From an uncultured Lachnospiraceae bacterium (GTDB taxonomy: Bacteria > Bacillota_A > Clostridia > Lachnospirales > Lachnospiraceae): a stretch of 13,975 bases of DNA. How positions within the stretch are numbered: position 1 is the stretch's first letter; each line of letters starts with the position of its first letter. Under the pieces are notes generated by a model. The model ran no database searches. It saw nothing but the letters and a program-made list of their open reading frames with translations, and was not told where the DNA came from. The translations under genes were made by a program, and so were the position numbers. Location: positions 1-13,975 of the forward strand of contig CACYDL010000018.1 in assembly GCA_902773195.1 (NCBI GenBank). Direction: 5' to 3'. Shown here piece after piece: positions 7,501 through 13,001 of this stretch.

Positions 7501-7819
7501 GGAGACCGACCAGCGCCGGCTTGATGACCTGGTTGTAGTAGACAAAATCATAGCCGTTGGTTTTGTCGTACGCGCGCTGAATACGTCCGCCAAGCTGAGG
7601 GAGAATCATGATCCTGAGATACCGGTTTTCCAGAAACACCGCCTTCCAGGCGACGTCCTTCTTCGTATCCTCGATCTTCTCGATGACCGGATACGGATAC
7701 ACGCGGCCGGAGCTGCCCTGATACACACGCTTCTCCGAAAAGATCGGATTCTTCTCCGGTTTTCCGACGCCGTAGGTCGGGATCGTCACTTCCTCTTCCC
7801 ACACTCTAACCTGTTCCAT
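4508..7819 (-). CDS. DUF5107 domain protein with long C-terminal TPR array
   Basis: A very large protein of 1103 residues with no signal peptide or membrane segment, so presumably cytoplasmic. Residues about 30-345 form the DUF5107 domain, a galactose-mutarotase-like beta-sandwich, with LRIMILPQLGGRI at about 68-80 and ISGGIEFNWPQHHRP at about 111-125. A second beta-rich stretch runs to about 440. The linker ELYLTGLHIEQYRHATYLPD (about 460-480) is followed by tetratricopeptide-like helical repeats to the C-terminus. The repeats are clearest at about 750-850, 945-970 and 1055-1096. Proteins of this build are found beside sugar transporters, but I know of no established reaction. A carbohydrate-binding, epimerising or lyase-like role is inference. 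It is the last and longest gene of the operon, 25 bases after the isomerase-like gene; its start has AAAGGACAGG just upstream. Confidence 0.88.
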   Translation of the reverse strand: MEQVRVWEEEVTIPTYGVGKPEKNPIFSEKRVYQGSSGRVYPYPVIEKIEDTKKDVAWKAVFLENRYLRIMILPQLGGRIQRAYDKTNGYDFVYYNQVIKPALVGLLGPWISGGIEFNWPQHHRPTTYMPVDYVISEHEDGSKTLLCGDVDQMYGTKGITSFTLYPDKAYIEIRGQLYNRTPVPQTFLWWANPAVAVNDHTQSVFPPDVHAVMDHGKRDVSKFPIATGVYYKHDYSAGVDISRYKNIPVPTSYMAEKSDFDFVGGYDYGKEAGILHVADHHISPGKKQWTWGCGDFGKAWDRNLTDEDGPYIELMTGVFTDNQPDFSWLKPFEEKVFTQYFMPYKKIGYIKNATVDAMVSLDFSDGAAKVGAYATSERKGAHVQLLVKGAVVSDETVNLSPTDVYEKEIPCPAAAKTDVTVRVLDADGNELVAFTPLEETIPKVPHPAEAAKEPKEIQTCEELYLTGLHIEQYRHATYLPDDYYLEGLKRDDGDIRLNTAYGMLLFRRGLFAESEPYFRKAVERMTWKNPNPYTSEALYDLGLSLFYQGRTDEAYDEFYKAAWSAEQQEMSYYYLAAIAAAKGRYEEAFFLVGRSLVKNVNNVKARGLKVLLSRKLGKTEEARKAAEDNLAYDPFDYVSAYEMILLSRDEEEKARRTEEMSARMRGFDKSYVQTAIDYREFGAYEEALGVLQMCPAVHPMVDYYRASTLLALGRCEEASEAEKKADADDPYTCFPNRLEDIRVLTEAQRLRPELPKAWYYLGCLWYDKRQYEKAKDAWERAAELDPSFPTVWRNLSLAYYNKCGKVKEAREALEKAFALDTTDARVFLELDQLYRKLLLTAEERLAFYEQYPGTYVQRDDVFIEYITLKNTLGAYQEAYDLLMGRRFHPWEGGEGKATTQYETALVGMAGAAIADSRFEEAKELLTRALVYPENLGEGKLEGTKDNHIWYYLGVVYEALGDREAAKQAYVTASTGTDEPAGMLFYNDQPADMIMYQGLALKALGEPVAANARFYKLISYGEAHIYDKVRMPYFAVSYPDLLIFDDDLSRRNHVHCCYLMGLGYLGLGETEKARSYLEEAAGMDPTHQKAALYLRDMEAPAPDC

Positions 7820-7844
7820 CTTACCTGTCCTTTCTGGCGGCGGG

Positions 7845-9197
7845 TCAGCCCAGATCCATCTCGATATCGAAGATCTCGGAGATGGCTTTGATCTGGTTGC
7901 TGCGCTTTCCCGTGAGTACGATCACATGGTGCGAGACGATTCTCTCCATCATATCGTACCCGTCCGCGACCCGGATCAGGCCGCCGTTCCTGCAGTCGCT
8001 TCCGGGATATTTGACGTATTCCTCCAGAACCGCCTTCTCCACAAACGCCTTCTCAAAGGAGCCGTGCAGCTTGACCAGCGTGATATCGCCCTTTTCCACC
8101 TCGGCGTCCACCGCCACCGCGTTGTCGCCGACCATATCCCAGGAGTGCCATCCGAGGACCGGGGGACGCAGCGTCCAGCGGGTCGAGAGCGCCTGGGGAA
8201 TACATCCGAGATAGCCGCAGTGCACGAGCAGCGCGTGATCGTCGGGATCCGCCACGTCCGGGAAGGACTGGATCTTCTCATGCGAAAGCGCCGGCATGCC
8301 GGAGAGGAACGGGTAAATATTGGTGGTGAAGATCGACGCGTCGATGGTGCAGCCGAAGAGGCACTGTGTCATGAGGGAAGAGGTGTCGCTCTCGCAGACC
8401 CACATCACGCCCCTGTCCTGGTACAGGAGACTCCAGGCCAGGCACGGCGTCGTGTCGATAAAATACGACTCGTTGAGGCAGTTGACGCCGCAGCCGATGA
8501 CGTCGCCCTCCTCGTCCACTTCGTCGCGCAGCGCCATAAAGAGACGGATGGCGCCGAGAACCGGCTTCTTGTAGGGCACCTGGTCGTCAAATTTCCAGCG
8601 CTTCAGCTCCTCGAGCGCCGCGTCGTCGGAAATGGCCGCCGCCTTCTCCCCCAGCGCCTTCATGGATTTATGGACGATCGTAATGCCGAATTTGTCCTTC
8701 ATCGACTGCTGGCACTCATCGTTCCACCAGTAGAAAATCTTGAACTGCTCCGGAATCCAGGTCCCGTCTCCCGGCGTATCGTGGAACACCATGAGCTTCT
8801 TATGCTTCATGTCTCTCTTCAGCGCCAGCGCCTTAAAGATGGTTTTCGCGAGCTCGATGCTGTGCGGGTTGAAGACCTTAAGCCCCTTGCTCTTCATGTA
8901 GGCGACCGACTCCCAGTCGAACATGAGGGACACGCCGAAGGTCGTGGTGATCACAAGGACGGGGACATGGATGGTGTTCCGCAGCTCTTCGATCTCTTTA
9001 TATACTTCCACCCACATCACGGGGAACAGCACCGCGTCCGCCTCCGCGGGGATCTCCGACCCGGCGGGCTGCTTCGGAAGGAATTCGACCTCATTTTCGT
9101 AAATGGACCGAAGCGCCTTCATGATCCTCTCAAATTCCGCGTCGGCGACACTCTTAAACTGCAGGGGTACGATTTTCGCTTTCGATACTTTGTTCAT
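7845..9197 (-). CDS. L-fucose/L-arabinose isomerase-like sugar isomerase
   Basis: A cytoplasmic protein of 450 residues that resembles the shorter FucI-like proteins (COG2407 type) in length and layout: an N-terminal Rossmann-like part, a middle part, and a C-terminal barrel. Classical FucI enzymes use Mn2+ to interconvert aldose and ketose. Candidate metal ligands are E269 and D271 in the CESDTSSLMTQ segment and H326 in LVHCG; H351, H379 and H423/H424 are other late histidines. Which of these bind metal cannot be decided without alignment. Start 9197 is set by AAAGGAG at 9204-9210, six bases upstream. A longer in-frame reading up to 9605 runs through the VOC gene in another frame and is rejected. 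The substrate is unknown; the operon contains no matching kinase or aldolase, so it may act on a free or modified sugar. Confidence 0.78.
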   Translation of the reverse strand: MNKVSKAKIVPLQFKSVADAEFERIMKALRSIYENEVEFLPKQPAGSEIPAEADAVLFPVMWVEVYKEIEELRNTIHVPVLVITTTFGVSLMFDWESVAYMKSKGLKVFNPHSIELAKTIFKALALKRDMKHKKLMVFHDTPGDGTWIPEQFKIFYWWNDECQQSMKDKFGITIVHKSMKALGEKAAAISDDAALEELKRWKFDDQVPYKKPVLGAIRLFMALRDEVDEEGDVIGCGVNCLNESYFIDTTPCLAWSLLYQDRGVMWVCESDTSSLMTQCLFGCTIDASIFTTNIYPFLSGMPALSHEKIQSFPDVADPDDHALLVHCGYLGCIPQALSTRWTLRPPVLGWHSWDMVGDNAVAVDAEVEKGDITLVKLHGSFEKAFVEKAVLEEYVKYPGSDCRNGGLIRVADGYDMMERIVSHHVIVLTGKRSNQIKAISEIFDIEMDLG

Positions 9198-9203
9198 TCT
9201 CTT

Positions 9204-9210
9204 CTCCTTT
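9204..9210 (-). promoter_or_regulatory. Ribosome binding site that fixes the isomerase-like start at 9197
   Basis: AAAGGAG on the minus strand lies six bases before ATG 9197, in the 37-base gap after the VOC gene. It decides against the longer in-frame reading that would overlap the VOC gene. Confidence 0.8.
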
Positions 9211-9234
9211 TCTTTTCCGGACAGTTCTCTTTGG

Positions 9235-9642
9235 TCAAAGGACACGGCAGTATTCGATCTTCTCTCTTCCCGCGCTCCGGCACAGGAAGTAACGGAATCC
9301 GTTGTCCCAGAACTCGGGTACGTCACAGATTCCTTCGATAATCTCGACGCCCGCCTCCCTGGCGTGCGCAAACTCCAGTTCCAGATCCTCGACCTCATAG
9401 GCGACGTGATCGATGTGTCCGCCGTTTGTCTCGGCTTCCACCGCCTCCTCGGATCCCGGCGGTCTCTGGATGAGCTCGAAGAGGACGCCCGAGGCCGCGT
9501 TCCTGACAAAGACGGCGTGGCTGCCGTCCGCCCAGAAATCGCCGACCTTCTCAAACCCTGATTTTTCGGTGTACCAGGCGCAGGACGCCTGTACATCCGG
9601 TACAATGATGCCGATATGCTGTAAGGCTTTGATCTTAATCAT
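9235..9642 (-). CDS. VOC-superfamily (glyoxalase-fold) metalloprotein
   Basis: A small cytoplasmic protein of 135 residues with the two-module vicinal-oxygen-chelate fold. The pattern LQHIGIIVPDV...AWY opens module one and HIDHVAYEVEDLE opens module two. All four expected metal ligands can be placed: H9, E56, H79 and E130, the glyoxalase I/methylmalonyl-CoA epimerase arrangement. It should therefore be an active metal enzyme, unlike the metal-free antibiotic-binding members. Family reactions include isomerisation, epimerisation and C-C or C-O chemistry through a metal-bound enediolate. Within a sugar operon it could act as an epimerase, isomerase or lyase on a sugar intermediate, or detoxify a dicarbonyl; both are inference. 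It starts four bases after the permease gene ends, so it is translationally tied to the transporter. AAAGGAT precedes the start. Confidence 0.87.
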   Translation of the reverse strand: MIKIKALQHIGIIVPDVQASCAWYTEKSGFEKVGDFWADGSHAVFVRNAASGVLFELIQRPPGSEEAVEAETNGGHIDHVAYEVEDLELEFAHAREAGVEIIEGICDVPEFWDNGFRYFLCRSAGREKIEYCRVL

Positions 9643-9646
9643 ATGC

Positions 9647-10483
9647 TTATCCTTTCACCGCTCCCGCGGCAACGCCGCTCTCCACCTTGTCCTGGAAGAT
9701 CAGATAGATGACCAGGATAGGAAGCACCGACAGTACAATGGACGCGAACATCGGTCCGTAACTCGTGAATCTCTCGCCCTGAAGACCCAGCAGCCGCACC
9801 GATATCGTCTTCATCGACTGCTTGGTAAGAAGGGTATTCGCGAAAATCAGCTCGTTGTAAACAGCGAGGAAGGTAATGATGCCGCCCGTGAAGATCCCGG
9901 GACTTGCCACCGGGAAGATGACCCGGAAAATCAGCTGGAGCATCCCGCAGCCGTCCAGGATCGCCGCCTCGTCCAGCTCCACGCTGATGCCCTCGATATA
10001 GCTCTTGATGAGATAAAAGCTCATCGGGAAATTGATGGCCGAATAGAGAAGCATCATCGGGAGATACTTGTCTCTGAACCCGAAGCGCGTAAACATCGTG
10101 ACGATCGGAATCAGCATCGCGTAGGGCGGCATCATGAGGCCGAGCAGATAATACATGCTGAGGGCCTTGTGGCCGAAGATCAGTCTTCTCGCCACCACAT
10201 AGGCCGCCATCGTGACGACCAGCATGACGATGGCGCTCGCTCCGAAGGAAAACAGGAACGAATTGAGCACCGCCTTCAGGATCTTCACGTCGAAGACAGC
10301 GGACGTGTAGTTGCTCCATTCGATGCTGGAGGGCGGCGCGAACATCGTGTTCCAGATCGCGTTGTTATCCTTGAAGGACGAAATGACGGTGAAATAGATC
10401 GGGTACAGAAAAATAAAGCAGAACAGAATCGCGAAGAATACAAACAGAAATCTCCAGACGGTAAATCGTTTCACACTGTTCAT
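9647..10483 (-). CDS. CUT1 sugar ABC transporter permease, MalG/UgpE type
   Basis: An inner-membrane permease of 278 residues with about six transmembrane helices. The EAA loop that docks the ATPase is VELDEAAILDGCGMLQLIF. The MalG-like C-terminal part (FLAVYNELIFANTLL) is present. It pairs with the upstream MalF-type permease to form the pore of an oligosaccharide or sugar-derivative importer. Start 10483 is chosen because the longer in-frame reading begins inside the upstream gene. The upstream stop is only seven bases away, and a GGGAG/AGGTGTCC stretch precedes the ATG. The ATPase is not in this operon; a shared MsmK-like subunit elsewhere is likely from family knowledge. Confidence 0.93.
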   Translation of the reverse strand: MNSVKRFTVWRFLFVFFAILFCFIFLYPIYFTVISSFKDNNAIWNTMFAPPSSIEWSNYTSAVFDVKILKAVLNSFLFSFGASAIVMLVVTMAAYVVARRLIFGHKALSMYYLLGLMMPPYAMLIPIVTMFTRFGFRDKYLPMMLLYSAINFPMSFYLIKSYIEGISVELDEAAILDGCGMLQLIFRVIFPVASPGIFTGGIITFLAVYNELIFANTLLTKQSMKTISVRLLGLQGERFTSYGPMFASIVLSVLPILVIYLIFQDKVESGVAAGAVKG

Positions 10484-10490
10484 AGGACAC

Positions 10491-11381
10491 CTACTCCCGA
10501 TTACTGTAATCAAACATCTTCGTCAGCAGCACGCTCGCAAGGAACGAAGCCACGATCAGGAACGCGCCCATGGCGTTCGAATAGCCGTAATTATTGTAGG
10601 TAAACGCGTTCTTGTAGAGAAGGGTGCCGAACACCTCCGACGCGCTTCCGGGGCCGCCTCCGGTTGTGACGTACACCATCTCGAAGGTGGTGATGGAGCC
10701 GACGACGGCATTGAGAAGAAAGATCTGGAAGCTGCTCTTCAGGAGGGGAAGGGTGATGTAGCGGAACCGCTTCCACCCGGACGCCCCGTCCACCTCGGCG
10801 GCCTCATTGATATCCGTCGGGATCGAGGTGAGCCCCGCCGAGAAGATCAGCATGTTGAAGCCGGCGTAGGTCCAGGCGTTGATGACGGTAATCGCGTAGA
10901 TCGCGTATTTCTGGCTCCCGAGGAAGTTCACGTTGATGTGGGAGAGGCCGATCGCCGAGAACAGGGTCGCGAGAGGGCCGCCTTCCGGATAGAGAAGGAA
11001 ATACCACATGAGGGCGATCGCCGTGCGGCTGATGACCTGCGGCATAAAATAGCACGTCCGGAGAAAACGGTTTGCCTTGATCTTCGACTGGATCACGGTC
11101 GCCAAAAAGAGCGCGACCGGGAGGATGATGAAGACACCGGACAGGATAAAGATGCCGACGTTCCGGAGCGCGATCATGAACTTCCTGTCATGAAATACCG
11201 CATTAAAGTTTCTCCATCCGACGAAGACAAGGGGGGAATTCGGTATGCCGTTCCACTTATAGAAGGCCAGCCGGAACACCGTGACCATCGGATAGATAAA
11301 GATAAACGAATACAGGATAAACGCCGGGAGACTGACAAGCAGCGCCTCCAGCCTTTTCCTCTTGCTCATTACTCCAAACAT
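10491..11381 (-). CDS. CUT1 sugar ABC transporter permease, MalF/UgpA type
   Basis: A membrane permease of 296 residues with about six transmembrane helices. It carries the EAA loop INEAAEVDGASGWKRFRYI and the family C-terminal segment VTTGGGPGSASEV. It forms the heterodimeric channel with the MalG-type protein seven bases downstream. The start is uncertain. ATG 11381 has AGGA close upstream (three-base spacing). ATG 11369 would give the more usual MSKRKRLEALL start but has its GGAG only two bases away. GTG 11399 lacks any site. It follows the binding-protein gene across a gap that holds a 13-bp hairpin, which probably lowers permease expression relative to the binding protein. Confidence 0.92.
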   Translation of the reverse strand: MFGVMSKRKRLEALLVSLPAFILYSFIFIYPMVTVFRLAFYKWNGIPNSPLVFVGWRNFNAVFHDRKFMIALRNVGIFILSGVFIILPVALFLATVIQSKIKANRFLRTCYFMPQVISRTAIALMWYFLLYPEGGPLATLFSAIGLSHINVNFLGSQKYAIYAITVINAWTYAGFNMLIFSAGLTSIPTDINEAAEVDGASGWKRFRYITLPLLKSSFQIFLLNAVVGSITTFEMVYVTTGGGPGSASEVFGTLLYKNAFTYNNYGYSNAMGAFLIVASFLASVLLTKMFDYSNRE

Positions 11382-11466
11382 AGTTCCTACCGCCTTCACG
11401 CTTGATATGTACAGACAGTCCTCATGCCGGTCCGCCGCGGCGCCTTCGTCACTTCCTCCGAAGGAA

Positions 11467-11496
11467 GCGCCGGAACCGGTTATCCGGTTCCGGCGC
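11467..11496 (-). promoter_or_regulatory. Strong intergenic mRNA hairpin between binding-protein and permease genes
   Basis: GCGCCGGAACCGG and CCGGTTCCGGCGC form a perfect 13-bp stem around a four-base loop. No T-run follows on the minus strand, so it is unlikely to terminate efficiently. In maltose-type operons such a hairpin protects the binding-protein message from 3' exonuclease decay and makes that protein more abundant than the permeases. The same role here is inference from position. A second small dyad (CCTTCG/CGAAGG) lies next to it. Confidence 0.75.
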
Positions 11497-11527
11497 CAGC
11501 ATTACCGCTCAACGGTGCGTATCCGTT

Positions 11528-12841
11528 TCAGTTGCTCTCGTTGTAGTAATTCACCTCATCCTGGATGCGGGCGAGAATGTCATCCGCGCCGTCGCCGGAG
11601 AAGATGGTCGTCACTTCGGTTCTCACAAGGTCCATCAGGGACGTCATCGGAGAGAACTGCTCGATTTCACCGATCATATCGGTCGCCGCCGAATAGGCTT
11701 CGTTGAATCCGGTCGTCAGCGCGTCCGCCTCGATGTTCTTGTCGAAGTTCACCGGATAGGTGCCGGCGCCGCCAAGAGCCTCATAGAGTCCCTTGTAATA
11801 ATCCGTGGAGGAGAAGAACTTCAGGACGCGGAGAGAAGCTTCGTAGTCGTCGTCGCCCGGCTGAGAGCTCATGGACATGAAGTCGTCCGGACCGCCCATC
11901 CAGTCATCCTTGTGTTCCGGGACGGATTCGAAATACGGGAAGCCCTTGCAGACGATGTCCGCCGCGTTGGAGGCCGTATTCACCGCGCCGATATTCCAGG
12001 AGCCGCTGAAGATGATGGCCGCTTCGCCGCTCTCCAGCTTCGCGAGCTCGCCGTTGGCGTCATAGGCGAGGTTGTTGTCGCCGAAGATGCCCTCTTCATA
12101 CCACTTCTGCATCATGCCGACGAGATTCTTCATCTCTTCGCCGTCCCAGGTCGCCTCGCCGGAGATCAGACGGTTCTTGAGATCCGATCCGTAATACTTC
12201 ATGGACAGGGCGGTCAGGAAGTGGCCGGCGCGGTAGTTGTCCTTGGCGCCGAAGGCCATCGGGATATAGCCCGCTTCGATGAGCGCCGGGGCAGCGGCTT
12301 CAATCGCTTCCCAGCTCTCGGGAAGCTCCATGCCGAGCTCCTCGAAAACCTTTGTGTTGTAGAAGCAGCAGACGCCGTAGGGAGGCGTCGGCATTCCGTA
12401 GATTCCCTCTACGCCGAAGGCGGAATAGTCGACCGGGGCGAACAGGGCATCAATATAGTCCGCGCCCCACGCTTCGTCTGTTTCGAGCTCCCCGGAAATG
12501 TCCGTGATCACGCCGTTCTGCACATAGTCGAGATTCGCCGCGTAGCCGAGGAAGTTGAAGACTTCGATCGGATCGCCGGCGGCCACGGAGGTCTTAAACA
12601 GGGTATCGTGGGATTCTTCGTCGGAGATCGAGACGTCCTGAAGATCGATATCCGGATTCTCTTCCTGGAACTGCGCGACCTTGTCCATAAAGTATTTCTC
12701 GCGCGGGTTGTCCGGATTGCTGTATCTCGTGAGAATTCTGACCGTGACCTTGGAGTCGGCTGCGTGAGCCGGAAGAGCCATGCCAAACAGCATCGCGGAC
12801 GACAGAACTGCCGCAAGAACGACTGAGAGTTTCTTTCTCAT
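11528..12841 (-). CDS. Extracellular solute-binding protein of a CUT1 sugar ABC transporter
   Basis: The 437-residue substrate-capture subunit and first gene of the operon. The N-terminus MRKKLSVVLAAVLSSAMLFG continues to an AHA-AD signal peptidase I site, with cleavage expected after residue 27. There is no lipobox cysteine. The mature protein shows the family-1 binding-protein layout: VRILTRYSNPD, then the ligand-pocket regions SAFGVEGIYGMPTPPYGVCCFYN, ESGEAAIIFSGSWNIG and SMSSQPGDDDYEASLRVLKFF. Start 12841 is firm: a perfect AAGGAGG (12848-12854) lies six bases upstream. An in-frame ATG at 12889 has no such site. The ligand is not predictable from sequence, though the aromatic-rich pocket is typical for sugars or oligosaccharides. 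The missing lipid anchor is unusual for a Gram-positive importer. Confidence 0.93.
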   Translation of the reverse strand: MRKKLSVVLAAVLSSAMLFGMALPAHAADSKVTVRILTRYSNPDNPREKYFMDKVAQFQEENPDIDLQDVSISDEESHDTLFKTSVAAGDPIEVFNFLGYAANLDYVQNGVITDISGELETDEAWGADYIDALFAPVDYSAFGVEGIYGMPTPPYGVCCFYNTKVFEELGMELPESWEAIEAAAPALIEAGYIPMAFGAKDNYRAGHFLTALSMKYYGSDLKNRLISGEATWDGEEMKNLVGMMQKWYEEGIFGDNNLAYDANGELAKLESGEAAIIFSGSWNIGAVNTASNAADIVCKGFPYFESVPEHKDDWMGGPDDFMSMSSQPGDDDYEASLRVLKFFSSTDYYKGLYEALGGAGTYPVNFDKNIEADALTTGFNEAYSAATDMIGEIEQFSPMTSLMDLVRTEVTTIFSGDGADDILARIQDEVNYYNESN

Positions 12842-12847
12842 CTGGTA

Positions 12848-12854
12848 CCTCCTT
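12848..12854 (-). promoter_or_regulatory. Ribosome binding site that fixes the solute-binding protein start at 12841
   Basis: AAGGAGG on the minus strand lies six bases before ATG 12841. It is the strongest site in the minus-strand operon and fits the high expression expected of a binding protein. Confidence 0.88.
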
Positions 12855-12940
12855 GATTGATCCTTGTTGAAATGACGTTGACAGCGCACCTTACTTATGC
12901 GTCTATCTTACCTTTGACGGCGTCCGTTCTCCATGGACTG

Positions 12941-12968
12941 ATTTTAGGTTTCGTTGTAAATTTTTTAA
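12941..12968 (-). promoter_or_regulatory. Predicted promoter of the six-gene transporter operon
   Basis: On the minus strand TAAAAT (12946-12941) is a good -10 element. TTAAAA (12968-12963) is a fair -35, 16 bases upstream. Transcription would start near 12934, giving a leader of about 93 bases before the binding-protein ATG. The promoter begins just after the regulator's terminator, so the operon is probably transcribed independently of the regulator gene. A short dyad, ACGG-ACG-CCGT, lies just downstream of the predicted start. Confidence 0.5.
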
Positions 12969-12971
12969 CTG

Positions 12972-13001
12972 AAAAAGGGATGACGGCTTCACCGTCACCC
13001 C
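12972..13001 (-). terminator. Intrinsic terminator overlapping the regulator stop codon
   Basis: On the minus strand GGGGTGACGG (13001-12992) pairs with CCGTCATCCC (12986-12977), with one G-U pair, around a five-base loop. Five Ts (12976-12972) follow. The TGA stop of the AraC-type regulator at 12995-12997 is part of the stem. Confidence 0.88.

Noticed and set aside
7926..9341. A 471-codon open frame on the plus strand opposite the isomerase-like gene
   Set aside because: Low-complexity composition, no family features, and it overlaps well-supported genes on the minus strand.
9198..9605. N-terminal extension of the isomerase-like protein to 586 residues
   Set aside because: The extension is Arg/Ser-rich noise read from another frame of the VOC gene. 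AAAGGAG at 9204-9210 marks ATG 9197 as the start.
11402..12826. A 474-codon open frame on the plus strand opposite the binding-protein gene
   Set aside because: Antisense shadow. The minus-strand frame has a signal peptide, a perfect ribosome binding site and family motifs; this one has none.
12875..12895. A possible catabolite response element (TGTCAACGTCATTTCA) upstream of the binding-protein gene
   Set aside because: It mismatches the cre consensus at several core positions on either strand, so the support is too weak to annotate.
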